DNA of 64,000 bases from Acidobacteriota bacterium. Lineage in GTDB: Bacteria; Acidobacteriota; Thermoanaerobaculia; Multivoradales; SZUA-115. A program made the position numbers and the translations under genes. This document shows, in pieces, positions 1 to 11,602 of the stretch. Under the pieces are notes generated by a model. It ran no database searches and was not told the origin of the DNA. It saw only the letters and a program-made list of their open reading frames with translations. Position 1 is the stretch's first letter; every line of letters begins with the position of its first letter. The stretch is taken from NCBI GenBank assembly GCA_024277255.1, contig JAJRVQ010000080.1, forward strand, positions 1-64,000. The letters are read 5' to 3'.

Positions 1-133
1 GAGGGGATCTCGCAGAGAGATCCCAATAAACAAACGGGCGGGGGGCGGCGGCGGGGTGAGCCGCAAGAACCGCGCTTCTTGCGGCGAGGGGATCTCGCAG
101 AGAGATCCCCATGAACAAACGGGCGGGGGGCGG
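1..133. repeat. Two 48-bp direct repeats with hairpins, truncated by the window edge
   Basis: Positions 1-48 and 86-133 are near-identical copies (two differences seen, at unit positions 25 and 28), giving an 85-bp period. Each begins with a self-complementary stem (GGGATCTC, loop GCA, GAGATCCC). The spacer holds another perfect hairpin at 61-84 with 9-bp arms, CCGCAAGAA and TTCTTGCGG. Part of that second hairpin (CTTCTTGCGG) recurs at 141-150, so the array probably had more units and continues to the left. The G-rich tract after each hairpin is also shared. The role is unknown; a terminator or attenuator array after an upstream gene, or an origin-associated repeat, are both possible. Confidence 0.8.
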
Positions 134-377
134 GGGCACTACTTCTTGCGGATTTCTCGGCGGAATGCTTGTGGAGCCTCTGGCGGTCTCCTGTTTTCCA
201 CACTCTTCCCGCAGCCCATCCACAAGCGAAATCAACAATCGGCGGAGCCACACAAGGCTTGAAGGCATCCCTACTTGACGGTCATTTCCGCCTTTCCGCA
301 GGGCTCTACTACTACGATGACTATGCTATATTTTCCCTCCTTGACCGAAGAAGAAGCGACCAGGGAGAACGAGGAAT
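134..377. promoter_or_regulatory. Non-coding gap upstream of dnaN, possible origin/dnaN promoter region
   Basis: No convincing gene lies here. A DnaA-box-like TTTTCCACA (194-202, one mismatch to TTATCCACA) is visible. A 9-bp inverted pair, GCTTGTGGA (167-175) and TCCACAAGC (219-227), also carries weaker DnaA-box cores. A locally AT-richer stretch around 305-345, including TATGCTATATTTT, sits just before dnaN and could be melted or act as a -10 region, but I could not pair it with a convincing -35. Bacterial origins often lie beside dnaA-dnaN, so an oriC role is plausible; dnaA itself is not in the window and the box count is low. Confidence 0.35.
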
Positions 378-1490
378 ATGGAAGTCCGACTGAACCGTAG
401 CGATTTCCTCAATGAGCTAGCACCGATGCAGGGCATCGTGGAACGCAAGACCACTATTCCGGCCTTGGCTCACATTCTGCTCACAGCGGGTGAGGATGGT
501 TTGCGCTTGGCGGCGACTGATCTCGATGTGTCGTTGACTTCCTCCTGCGAGGCCGATGTCGTCACCGGCGGCGCCATAGCCGTCCAGGCGAAGAAGCTGA
601 TCGAGATCATTCGCGCGATCAACGGCGCCGATGTTCATCTCAAGGAGGAGGAGCCGCAGACTCTGACCATCAAGGCCGGCAACTCGCGGTTCAAGATCCG
701 GGGAATGAACCCCGAGGATTTTCCGACGTTGCCCAATGTCGAGGAGGGCGCGCAAGCCAAGATACCCTTCGCCGACTTTCGTCGCATGGTGTCGAAGATC
801 CTTTTCGCCGTGTCGGCGGAGGAGTCCAGGTTTCAGCTCAACGGGGCGCTGATGAAGCTCAAGGCCGGCAGCTTGGAGATGGTGGCCACGGATGGCCATC
901 GCCTGGCCCTGGTCGAGAACAAGGGCCTCGAGGAAGGGCCGGGCGACGATGCGCCCGAAGATGGCGTCTTGGTGCCGCGCAAGGCACTGCAGGAGTTGCA
1001 GCGCTTCGAGGGCGAAGGAAGTCTGGCCTTCACCCGCGGGCAGCATCACTTGTCGTTCCTGCTCGGTCGCAGGACGCTGATCTGCCGCATCCTCGAAGGC
1101 ACCTTCCCGGACTATGAACGGGTCATCTCCAAGGACAACGACAAGAAGCTGATCTTCGACCGGCGAAACCTGGCCGACGCGGTGCGTCGGGTGGCGCTGC
1201 TCACCGGAGATCGAGCTCGGGCGGTGCGCTTCCAGTTCGAGCCCTCTCAACTGGTGATCTCCGCTGCCAATCCGGACCTTGGAGAAGCGGTCGAACAGGT
1301 TCCCTGCGACTATTCCGGTGAGGAATTTCGTCTCGGTGTCAACCCGGACTACATGGTCGATTTCCTCAGTGCGGTGGACACCGACAAGGTGCGCCTCGAT
1401 CTCAAAGACGAGAACACGCAGGCTGTTGGGTATCCGGTAGAAGGCCCCGATGAGCGCTACCTCTGCGTCATCATGCCGATGCGCATTTAG
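378..1490 (+). CDS. dnaN: DNA polymerase III beta subunit (sliding clamp)
   Basis: The 370-residue product has the normal length for the bacterial beta clamp, a ring-shaped homodimer that tethers DNA polymerase III to DNA. Family signatures include the N-terminal segment ending ERKTTIPALAHILL, the central DFPTLP-type segment, the ATDGHRLAL motif in domain two and the C-terminal YLCVIMPMRI, matching the conserved MPMR ending that helps form the peptide-binding pocket. The ATG start follows a GGGAGAA ribosome-binding sequence. The recF gene follows after a 52-bp gap, which is the usual order next to a bacterial origin. Nothing looks truncated or unusual. Confidence 0.98.
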   Translation: MEVRLNRSDFLNELAPMQGIVERKTTIPALAHILLTAGEDGLRLAATDLDVSLTSSCEADVVTGGAIAVQAKKLIEIIRAINGADVHLKEEEPQTLTIKAGNSRFKIRGMNPEDFPTLPNVEEGAQAKIPFADFRRMVSKILFAVSAEESRFQLNGALMKLKAGSLEMVATDGHRLALVENKGLEEGPGDDAPEDGVLVPRKALQELQRFEGEGSLAFTRGQHHLSFLLGRRTLICRILEGTFPDYERVISKDNDKKLIFDRRNLADAVRRVALLTGDRARAVRFQFEPSQLVISAANPDLGEAVEQVPCDYSGEEFRLGVNPDYMVDFLSAVDTDKVRLDLKDENTQAVGYPVEGPDERYLCVIMPMRI

Positions 1491-1542
1491 TGGTCCGAGC
1501 GGCAGAGGGTCGGGTCGTTGTCTAGCCCGGATTGGGTAGCTC

Positions 1543-2622
1543 TTGCTGTCGAGTCTCACCGCCCGCGACTTCCGTAACCTGGCGCCGCTTTCTTGGCGGC
1601 CGGGAAGCGGTAGCCACCTTCTCCTCGGTGGCAACGGGGCGGGCAAGAGCAGCCTGATGGAGGCGATCTATGTCCTCGCCACCACGCGCAGCTTCCGAAC
1701 CGCCCAACTCGGCGACTGCCGGCGCCACGGTAGTGACGGCTTCTGGCTGAGCGGGGAGGTTTCGGCTCCGCTTCGCGCTTCGCTGCAGCTCTCGTGGAAT
1801 AGGGGTGGCCGCAAGCGCGCGGTCAACGGCAAGGCTACTTCGCTCGCCGAGCACCTCGCTGTCTTGCCGGTGGTGGTGTGGACGGCGGCCGATGCCGACT
1901 TGTGGACCGGTACGCCCGAACTGCGGCGGCGGCAGATGGACCGTGGTGTTCTCGGCGTGCGAACCTCCGCTCTCGAAGCGATCTCACGGTACCGTCAGGC
2001 CTTGGGCCAAAAACGGCTACTCCTTCAGCAGAGGAGTTCCAAAGAGCGGCTGGCGGCATGGAATGGGGTCCTGGCTTCGGCGGCCGCCGCGGTGATCGAA
2101 AGACGGGCGGACTACGTGGGGCGTCTCAAAGTGGCCCTGGCGGCGGCTCTCGCCGCCAGCGGCCTTGATCTGCCGCCGATCGACCTCGAGTACCGGCCGT
2201 CTCCGGCGGTCAATGCCAACGTCGGTGGGCGGTTGACCGCTTCTATCGAGCAGGCGATGGAGCAAGCGCGGCACGAGGAACAGCGCCGGCGTTTGGTGCT
2301 GGTTGGACCTCACCGGGATGACCTGGTGGTGAAGTGGCAAGGCCGACCTTTGCGCAAGGTGGCTTCGGCTGGCGAGCGCAAGGCGCTGGGAATGCTCACC
2401 GCGGCCGCCCACGGGCAGGTACTGAAGGCTTCAGGACGCTCCCCCATCTATCTCCTGGACGATGCGGATGCCGAGCTGGCCAGGCCCACTCTCAAAGCGG
2501 TCTGGCGAGCCTTTGAGGGGCTCTCTCAGCTCTTTGCCAGCTCCAACCGACCGGAGGTCTGGCGAGGACTGGACTTGGGGCAGCGATGGCGTTTGCACCA
2601 CGGCCATCTGAGCCCTGATTAG
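1543..2622 (+). CDS. recF: DNA replication and repair protein RecF
   Basis: RecF is an SMC-like ATPase that helps load RecA at single-strand gaps. The 359-residue length is typical. The Walker A motif GGNGAGKSSLMEAI lies near residue 29, followed by the RecF-characteristic TTRSFR. The C-terminal half holds the ABC-type signature region (ASAGERKALG) and a Walker B/D-loop segment (IYLLDDADAEL) near residue 305. The start is a TTG, chosen because the sequence from there (LSSLTARDFRNL) aligns with the usual RecF N-terminus and no better ATG lies upstream; its ribosome-binding site is weak. It sits between dnaN and gyrB as in many bacteria. Confidence 0.95.
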   Translation: MLSSLTARDFRNLAPLSWRPGSGSHLLLGGNGAGKSSLMEAIYVLATTRSFRTAQLGDCRRHGSDGFWLSGEVSAPLRASLQLSWNRGGRKRAVNGKATSLAEHLAVLPVVVWTAADADLWTGTPELRRRQMDRGVLGVRTSALEAISRYRQALGQKRLLLQQRSSKERLAAWNGVLASAAAAVIERRADYVGRLKVALAAALAASGLDLPPIDLEYRPSPAVNANVGGRLTASIEQAMEQARHEEQRRRLVLVGPHRDDLVVKWQGRPLRKVASAGERKALGMLTAAAHGQVLKASGRSPIYLLDDADAELARPTLKAVWRAFEGLSQLFASSNRPEVWRGLDLGQRWRLHHGHLSPD

Positions 2623-5315
<2,693 letters not shown>

Positions 5316-5511
5316 GACCGCAAACCCAGCAGGGCCCGGCGATGATCCGACGCGGGCTCAGCGTTTCGATGACCAGGCTGATGCAATGGTGGCACTTGTC
5401 AGTTCAGCCCACGGTTCGACACAGCCCTGCGCCACGCCGGCCAGCGACGACCAAGACCCACCGAGACTGAGACCGCAAGACTAGAGCCCAAGGACACAAC
5501 GAAGAGCACAG

Positions 5512-8115
5512 ATGAGCGACAACGAACAAATTCTCTCCGCCGAGAAGCCCATCGCCGTCAACATCGAAGAGGAGATGCGGCGCAGCTATATCGATTACGC
5601 GATGAGCGTGATCATCGGCCGCGCCCTTCCCGACGTGCGCGATGGCCTCAAACCGGTGCACCGCCGGGTCCTCTACGGAATGTTCGAGAGCGGCAACACC
5701 GCCGGTCGCGCCTACAAGAAGTCGGCGCGCATCGTTGGCGACGTCATGGGTAAATACCATCCGCACGGCGATTCGGCGATCTACGACACCGTCGTGCGCA
5801 TGGCGCAGCATTTCTCCATGCGCAAGGTCTTGGTCGACGGCCAGGGCAACTTTGGCTCGATCGACGGTGACAGCCCGGCGGCGATGCGCTACACCGAGGT
5901 CCGTCTGACCCGCCTGGCCGAGGAGATGATCCGCGAGGACATCGACAAAGAGACCGTCGACTGGGTACCGACCTACGACGGTTCCCTGATGGAGCCCACG
6001 GTCTTGCCTTCGCGAGTACCGACCCTGCTGGTCAACGGCACCTCGGGCATCGCGGTCGGCATGGCGACAAACATTCCGCCCCACAACCTGGGCGAGGTGG
6101 TCGATGCTCTGCTCCTCACCCTGGACGACCCGGATGTGCCGCTGCTCGATCTGATGGAGGTGATGCCCGGCCCCGACTTCCCGACTGCCGGCTTCATCCA
6201 CGGCTTCGACGGCATCCGTGCCGCCTACGAAACCGGTCGCGGCACCATTCAGATGCGGGCGCGGGCCCACATCGAGGATATGAAGGGTGGTGGTGATCGC
6301 CAGCAAATCATCGTCACCGAGCTGCCCTACCAAGTCAACAAAGCTCGCCTCCTGGAGCGCATCGCGGCGCTGGTCAAGGAGAAGAAGATCGAGGGCATCT
6401 CCGACCTGCGTGACGAGTCGGACCGCGAGGGGATTCGCGTCGTCGTCGACCTCAAGCGGGGCGAGGTCGCCGAAGTCATCCTGAACAAGCTCTACAAGAT
6501 GACCCAGATGCAGAGCAGCTTCGGCATCATCCTGCTCGCCATCGTCGACAACCGGCCCAAGGTGATGCAGCTCAAGGAACTGCTCTTTCATTTCCTCAAC
6601 CACCGCCGCTCGGTGGTCATCCGGCGAACGCGCTACGACCTGCGCAAGGCCGAAGAGCGAGCCCACATCCTCGAGGGAATCCTCAAGGCACTGGATCATC
6701 TCGATGAGGTCATCGCCACCATCCGGGCCAGCCATACGCCGAAAGAGGCGCGCGAGAACCTGGTGACGAGCTTCTCCTTCTCGGAGGTTCAGGCGCAGGC
6801 GATCTTGGATATGCGCCTGCAAAAGCTCACCGGTCTCGAGCGCGAGAAGATCGTCGAGGAATTCGAAGAGCTGATGCACCTGATCGAGTCGCTGCGCGCC
6901 ATTCTGGGTTCTGACGAGCTGGTCGCCAGTGAGATCCGGCGCGAGCTGCGCCAGCTCAAGGAATCCTACGGTGATGAACGCCGCACCGAGATCATTCCTT
7001 CGACCAACGACATCACCATCGAAGACATGATCGCCGACGAGCCGATGGTGATCACCGTCACCCGCTCGGGCTACATCAAGCGCTCGCCCTTGTCGCTCTA
7101 CCGTGCACAACACCGGGGCGGAAAAGGGCGCATGGGCATGTCGACCAAGGAGGAGGATGTTGTCGAGCACCTCTACGTGGCGACCGCCCACAGCTACATC
7201 CTAGTCTTCACCGAGAGCGGCAGGGTGCACTGGATCAAGGTGCATCAGATCCCCGAACTCGGGCCGGCGGCGCGCGGCAAGGCGATCGTCAATCTACTGG
7301 ATCTATCCCCGGACGAACGGGTGGCCACGACCGTGGCGGTGCGCGATTTCACCAACGATCACTTCCTGCTGTTTGGCACCGAGAACGGCACGATCAAGAA
7401 GACCAGCCTGTCGGCATTCTCGCGGCCGATGGCGCGCGGCATCATCGCCATCAAGGTGGTCGAGGGCGACCGGTTGCTGGCGGTTCGTCGCCTGGCGCCG
7501 CAGCGCGATGTACTGTTGGCCACGGCCAAGGGTTACGCCATCCGTTTCGCCGAAAAGGATGCCCGGCCGATGGGACGAGTCACCCAAGGCGTTCGCGGTA
7601 TCCGGCTGCGGCCTGGCGACCGAGTGGTGGCCATGGCCGTCCTCGACACCGACGACCCGATCCTCACCGTTTCCGAACACGGCTACGGCAAGCGCACGGC
7701 GGTGACCGAGTACCGCCAGCAGAGCCGAGGCGGGCTGGGCATCATCAACCTCAAAGTAAGCGAGCGAACCGGAGAGGTGATCGGGGTACGCCAAGTTGCC
7801 GAAGAAGATGGCGCCATGCTGATTACCCAGGACGGCAAGATCATCCTGATCAACGTCAGCGACGTGTCGGTGATCGGTAGAGCAACCCAGGGTGTTCGGG
7901 TGATGAACCTCGGCGGTAACGATCGGCTGATGGCACTGGCCAAAGTTGAAGTTGACGAGGATGACGAAGAGGGCAACGACGAGGGCGAGGCCGGCGATGT
8001 AGCTGCTGACCCTGCACCGGAAGCCGCCACCGACAGCTCGGCCGAAGCCGTCACCTCGGAGTCTCCGGCAGCGGAGACTTCTGAACCGACCGAAGATCCT
8101 GAGCCAGAGAGCTAA
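5512..8115 (+). CDS. gyrA: DNA gyrase subunit A
   Basis: This is the DNA cleavage-religation and wrapping subunit of gyrase. The active-site tyrosine is Tyr127 in [10 protein letters not shown]. The quinolone-resistance region has the sensitive-type residues Ser88 and Asp92 ([15 protein letters not shown]), equivalent to E. coli Ser83 and Asp87. The GyrA box that defines gyrase rather than Topo IV is present as QHRGGKG, and the C-terminal beta-pinwheel repeats are complete. After the pinwheel there is an acidic, Ala/Pro/Glu-rich tail of about 55 residues, a type known to modulate wrapping in some gyrases. It lies 196 bp after gyrB, so the two are probably co-expressed. Confidence 0.98.
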   Translation: MSDNEQILSAEKPIAVNIEEEMRRSYIDYAMSVIIGRALPDVRDGLKPVHRRVLYGMFESGNTAGRAYKKSARIVGDVMGKYHPHGDSAIYDTVVRMAQHFSMRKVLVDGQGNFGSIDGDSPAAMRYTEVRLTRLAEEMIREDIDKETVDWVPTYDGSLMEPTVLPSRVPTLLVNGTSGIAVGMATNIPPHNLGEVVDALLLTLDDPDVPLLDLMEVMPGPDFPTAGFIHGFDGIRAAYETGRGTIQMRARAHIEDMKGGGDRQQIIVTELPYQVNKARLLERIAALVKEKKIEGISDLRDESDREGIRVVVDLKRGEVAEVILNKLYKMTQMQSSFGIILLAIVDNRPKVMQLKELLFHFLNHRRSVVIRRTRYDLRKAEERAHILEGILKALDHLDEVIATIRASHTPKEARENLVTSFSFSEVQAQAILDMRLQKLTGLEREKIVEEFEELMHLIESLRAILGSDELVASEIRRELRQLKESYGDERRTEIIPSTNDITIEDMIADEPMVITVTRSGYIKRSPLSLYRAQHRGGKGRMGMSTKEEDVVEHLYVATAHSYILVFTESGRVHWIKVHQIPELGPAARGKAIVNLLDLSPDERVATTVAVRDFTNDHFLLFGTENGTIKKTSLSAFSRPMARGIIAIKVVEGDRLLAVRRLAPQRDVLLATAKGYAIRFAEKDARPMGRVTQGVRGIRLRPGDRVVAMAVLDTDDPILTVSEHGYGKRTAVTEYRQQSRGGLGIINLKVSERTGEVIGVRQVAEEDGAMLITQDGKIILINVSDVSVIGRATQGVRVMNLGGNDRLMALAKVEVDEDDEEGNDEGEAGDVAADPAPEAATDSSAEAVTSESPAAETSEPTEDPEPES

Positions 8116-8141
8116 CCGCAACCCGATGAGGAGTTGAGTCG

Positions 8142-8804
8142 ATGCGCTTCTTTCTCGATACCGCCGACACCGATGAGATCGCCCAAGGCCTCGATTGGGG
8201 CATGGTCGATGGCATTACCACCAACCCGAGCCTGATCGCCAAGCAGGGGCGGCCCTACCTGGGAACCGTCAAGGAGATCGCTGAGATGGTTGGGGAGGAG
8301 CGGCCGGTCAGCGGTGAGGTCCTCGCCACCGACTACGAGGGCATGATGGAAGAGGCACGCCGCCTCGCCGGTTTGGCGCCCAACGTCGTGGTCAAGGTGC
8401 CGCTGGGTCCCGTCGGGCTCAAGGCGGTGCGTACGCTTCGCCGGGAGGGCACGCTGTGCAACGTCACCCTCTGCTTCTCACCGAGCCAGGCGCTGCTCGC
8501 CGCCAAGGCGGGGGCAGCCTACATCTCGCCATTCGTCGGTCGGCTCGATGACGTCAGCCACGACGGAATGCAACTGATCGAACAGATCGTCGAGATCTAC
8601 GCCAACTACGATTTCGAGACCGAGGTGCTGGTCGCATCCGTGCGCCATCCGGGCCACGTGGTCGAGTCGGCGATGATGGGAGCGGATGTAGCGACGATTC
8701 CGCTCAAGACCTTGAAGCAGCTCTATCGTCACCCGCTGACCGACCTTGGCCTGGAGCGCTTCCTGGCCGATTGGGCGAAGACCGGGAAGAGTTTCGACGA
8801 CTGA
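8142..8804 (+). CDS. fsa: Transaldolase / fructose-6-phosphate aldolase family protein
   Basis: The 220-residue protein belongs to the short transaldolase-like family (TalC/FSA), Schiff-base aldolases acting on fructose 6-phosphate or in the non-oxidative pentose phosphate pathway. It begins MRFFLDTAD and has the GITTNPSLI motif. The catalytic lysine is Lys85 in VVVKVPLG. Later motifs include [19 protein letters not shown] and the phosphate-binding region around [10 protein letters not shown]. Length and motifs cannot separate transaldolase from fructose-6-phosphate aldolase activity. The start follows GAGGAG with good spacing, 26 bp after gyrA. Confidence 0.9.
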   Translation: MRFFLDTADTDEIAQGLDWGMVDGITTNPSLIAKQGRPYLGTVKEIAEMVGEERPVSGEVLATDYEGMMEEARRLAGLAPNVVVKVPLGPVGLKAVRTLRREGTLCNVTLCFSPSQALLAAKAGAAYISPFVGRLDDVSHDGMQLIEQIVEIYANYDFETEVLVASVRHPGHVVESAMMGADVATIPLKTLKQLYRHPLTDLGLERFLADWAKTGKSFDD

Positions 8805-8821
8805 GCGCGAATCGCGGTGAC

Positions 8822-8849
8822 GAAGGCCCAGCGATGAAGGCCCAGCGAT
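8822..8849. repeat. 14-bp perfect tandem duplication at a start codon
   Basis: GAAGGCCCAGCGAT occurs twice in tandem (8822-8835 and 8836-8849). The duplication makes two ATGs: 8834, which gives only a five-codon peptide before TGA, and 8848, the start of the CPBP protease gene. Confidence 0.9.
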
Positions 8850-9507
8850 GAAGAGAGAGAGCGGCGGCCTCTTCCGGGTCGCCTGGTTGTTCTACTTGCT
8901 GCTGGCGAGCGTCGCGATCCTGTGGATCGGGATGCGCTCGCCGGGCCTCCATTTTGGTCTTCTCATCGATCCGCGCCACTGGTGGCTCGATGCCGCCTTG
9001 GGGCTGGCCGGCGGAGTTTTGCTCCTTGGGGCCTGGGCGGGGGCCAGTCGCTGGTTGCCGGGAGCTAGGGAACTCGAGCGCAAACTGGCGGCGCTGCTGA
9101 GCGAACTCACCCCAGCCGACGCCTTCGGCCTGGCGGTGCTCTCCGGTCTCGCCGAAGAGTTGTTTTTCCGCGGTGCCGTGCAAGGATCGTGGGGCTTGAT
9201 CCCCGCCACACTTCTCTTCGGCGCGCTCCATACGGGCCCGGGCAAGGCCTTTCGGTTGTGGACCTTGTTTGCCGTCTTGGCCGGTTTTATGCTCGGTGGA
9301 TTGATGTTCTGGCGCGGCAACCTGCTGGCGCCGATCCTCGCCCATTTTCTGGTCAACGCGGTGAATCTGCGCCGTCTGCTGCGCTCGAGCGGTGATCAGC
9401 TCGAGACCGAGGGCTGCACGGTGAATGACACCGTGAACAGCGGTCCGAAGAGCGGTGAAGAGAGGATCGCAAACACCACCACCGATAGCCGTGAAGGCGG
9501 GTCCTAG
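8848..9507 (+). CDS. CPBP family intramembrane metalloprotease
   Basis: The 219-residue membrane protein has about five hydrophobic segments and the three CPBP (Abi/Rce1-like) motifs. Motif 1 is the EExxxR-type AEELFFRGAV, motif 2 is FGALHTG, and motif 3 is the HxxxN-type AHFLVNAVN. These supply the glutamate, histidine and asparagine residues of the intramembrane active site. Bacterial members process prenylated or hydrophobic peptides, confer bacteriocin self-immunity, or have unknown roles; nothing adjacent points to a bacteriocin. The hydrophilic C-terminal tail is not conserved in the family. The start is the second ATG of a 14-bp duplication, and the ribosome-binding site is poor. Confidence 0.88.
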   Translation: MKRESGGLFRVAWLFYLLLASVAILWIGMRSPGLHFGLLIDPRHWWLDAALGLAGGVLLLGAWAGASRWLPGARELERKLAALLSELTPADAFGLAVLSGLAEELFFRGAVQGSWGLIPATLLFGALHTGPGKAFRLWTLFAVLAGFMLGGLMFWRGNLLAPILAHFLVNAVNLRRLLRSSGDQLETEGCTVNDTVNSGPKSGEERIANTTTDSREGGS

Positions 9508-9611
9508 CTCTGCTAGACTCGCCAACCCAGAGCGGTTCGTGCATCTGAGCAACCACCGAGTCACCGCCGAACCCAAGCCGATTTGACGAGCATTACGCTA
9601 CGGGAGATCTG

Positions 9612-10997
9612 ATGTCAGCTGCCACACAAGAGGTTCTAGACCGCATTGATCGAGAGAAAACCGACTACCTAGAGCAACTCAAGGACTACATCCGCATTCC
9701 GTCGATCTCGACTGATCCCGCCTACAGAGATGAGGTTCTGCGCTGTGCCAATTTCGTCGCCGATCAGATGCGACAAGCTGGGCTCACAGCAGAGCTGATC
9801 GAGAGCGAGGGCTACCCATTGGTCTACGGCGAGTGGTTGGGCGCGCCGGGTAAACCGACGGTCTTGTTCTACGGCCACTACGATGTTCAGCCGGCCGATC
9901 CGTTGGAGTTGTGGAACTATCCTCCGTTCGAGCCGACGATCGAAGGCGACAAGCTCTTTGCCCGCGGTGCTACCGACGACAAAGGGCAGTCGTTCGCCCA
10001 CATCAAAGCGGTCGCCGCCATGCTGGCCGAGCGGGGCAGCCTGCCGGTCAACGTCAAGTTCTTGATCGAGGGAGAAGAGGAATCGGGCGGCGAGGCCATT
10101 GAGGCTTATGTCCGGAAAGATGCCGGTCAGCGGCTGGCCAGCGATTGTGTGGTCGTCTCCGACAGCTCGATGTATGCGCCCGGGCAACCAGCGCTGCTCT
10201 ACGGCCTCAAGGGCATGGCCTACATGGAGATCAAGGTCACCGGCCCGAACCGAGATCTGCACTCGGGAACCTTCGGTGGGGCGGTCGCCAACCCGCTCAA
10301 CGCTCTCAGCCACATCATCGCCCAACTGCGGGACGCCAAGACGGGCCGAATCTTGATCCCCGGCTTCTATGACGACGTCCGTCCGCTCGCCGATTGGGAG
10401 CGCGAGGAGTTCGCCAAGCTGCCCTTCGACGCGGAAGAATATCGCTCCAGTCTCGGCGTTCCCGAGGTCTTCGGCGAGGAGGGCTACACCACACTCGAGC
10501 GTGCATGGGCCCGGCCGACCTGCGATGTCAACGGCATCTTCGGAGGTTATATGGGCGCCGGCGCCAAGACGGTGCTCCCCTCCTGGGGCGGCGCCAAGGT
10601 TTCGATGCGCTTGGTGCCGGATCAGAACCCGCAGACCATCAACCGCCTTTTCGAGGAGTATGTTCAGGCGATCACCCCGCCGGGAGTCACCGTCGAAGTC
10701 TCCAGCGTTCACGGTGCCGATCCGGTCTTGATCGACATTTCTGGTCCTCTGGTGGATGCGGCGATGAGCGCTCTTGAGACGGTGTGGGGCAAGCCTCCGG
10801 TGCGCATCCGCGAGGGCGGCTCGATCCCAATCGTCTCGACCTTCAGCCAGGTGCTCGGAGGACCGGTGATCTTGATGGGTTTCGGCCTGGCGGACGACAA
10901 CCTCCACTCGCCCAACGAGAAGTTCAACGTCAGCCACTTCTACAACGGAATCCGTACCGTTGCCCTCTTCCTGGACGAAGCGGGTGCGACCGGCTGA
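9612..10997 (+). CDS. M20 family metallodipeptidase
   Basis: The 461-residue cytoplasmic enzyme resembles M20 dipeptidases of the CNDP/PepV type. The zinc site is visible as FYGHYDVQPADP (first His/Asp pair), GATDDKGQ (bridging Asp) and EGEEESGG (catalytic and metal Glu), with later ligands around SDSSMYAPG and near the C-terminal DNLHSPNEKF. A lid/dimerisation domain occupies the middle third. It probably hydrolyses dipeptides or related N-acyl amino acids. There is no signal peptide, unlike the two M20 proteins in the pilus region. GGGAG lies upstream of the ATG. Its TGA overlaps the ATG of the next gene by one base, implying translational coupling. Confidence 0.92.
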   Translation: MSAATQEVLDRIDREKTDYLEQLKDYIRIPSISTDPAYRDEVLRCANFVADQMRQAGLTAELIESEGYPLVYGEWLGAPGKPTVLFYGHYDVQPADPLELWNYPPFEPTIEGDKLFARGATDDKGQSFAHIKAVAAMLAERGSLPVNVKFLIEGEEESGGEAIEAYVRKDAGQRLASDCVVVSDSSMYAPGQPALLYGLKGMAYMEIKVTGPNRDLHSGTFGGAVANPLNALSHIIAQLRDAKTGRILIPGFYDDVRPLADWEREEFAKLPFDAEEYRSSLGVPEVFGEEGYTTLERAWARPTCDVNGIFGGYMGAGAKTVLPSWGGAKVSMRLVPDQNPQTINRLFEEYVQAITPPGVTVEVSSVHGADPVLIDISGPLVDAAMSALETVWGKPPVRIREGGSIPIVSTFSQVLGGPVILMGFGLADDNLHSPNEKFNVSHFYNGIRTVALFLDEAGATG

Positions 10998-11602
10998 TGA
11001 GCGACGAGGTTCAACTAGAACGCGAGATCAAGTTTTCCGAGGTCGATCACGAGCAGCTTCGTGAACGGTTGCTGGAACTTGAGGCGGAGCGTCTCTCCGC
11101 CCCGAGTTTCGAGGACAACTGGCTCTTCGACCTGGACGGTGCCCTGGAGGCCAAGGGATGTGTGCTTCGCTTGCGCAGCGACGTACACGGCGCGCGGCTG
11201 ACCTACAAGGGGCCAGGCAGTTTCGAAGGCCGGATGAAAGTACGGCAGGAATACGAAACCTCGGTCGGTGACCACAAACAGGCCCAGGCTCTCTTCGAGC
11301 GACTCGGCTACAGGGTGGTTCGTCGCTACCAGAAGATCCGTGAGGAGTGGCAGCTAGGTGGTGTCAACATCTCCCTCGACCACACGCCGATCGGCGAGTA
11401 CGCCGAGTTCGAAGGTGGCGGCGCGGAGACGGTGGCTCGGCGCTGCGGGCTGGACCTCGAAACCTCGGAACGGCGCACCTACTTGCGCCTTTACGAGGCC
11501 TACCGTGCGGACCACCCGGAAGCGCCGGAAGACATGGTCTTTCCGGAGGACTCGTTACGGATCTCGGCTACGCTGCGCGATGGGCAGCGCTCGTCAGACT
11601 GA
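10997..11602 (+). CDS. CYTH domain protein (CyaB / triphosphatase-like)
   Basis: The 201-residue protein starts in the TGATG overlap with the upstream peptidase gene. Its N-terminal LEREIKF is the ExExK signature of the CYTH superfamily, which binds triphosphate and divalent metal inside a beta-barrel tunnel. Further basic and acidic tunnel residues are visible, including CVLRLRSD, LTYKGP, RYQKIREEW, SLDHTPIGEYAEFEG and RRTYLRLY. Members are adenylate cyclase class IV, thiamine triphosphatase or inorganic triphosphatase; the sequence does not decide which. The gene overlaps the next by 23 bp. Confidence 0.85.
   Translation: MSDEVQLEREIKFSEVDHEQLRERLLELEAERLSAPSFEDNWLFDLDGALEAKGCVLRLRSDVHGARLTYKGPGSFEGRMKVRQEYETSVGDHKQAQALFERLGYRVVRRYQKIREEWQLGGVNISLDHTPIGEYAEFEGGGAETVARRCGLDLETSERRTYLRLYEAYRADHPEAPEDMVFPEDSLRISATLRDGQRSSD

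Noticed and set aside
56-262. Small open frames in the first 400 bases
   Set aside because: They run through hairpin repeats, lack ribosome-binding sites and have no conserved character.
275-332. Sigma-70 promoter for dnaN from TTGACG and TATGCT
   Set aside because: The two boxes are about 41 bp apart, too far for a promoter, and no better pair was found.
5404-7191. 595-codon open frame antisense to gyrA
   Set aside because: It is a shadow of gyrA in GC-rich DNA; it has no recognisable domain and the sense strand is unambiguous.
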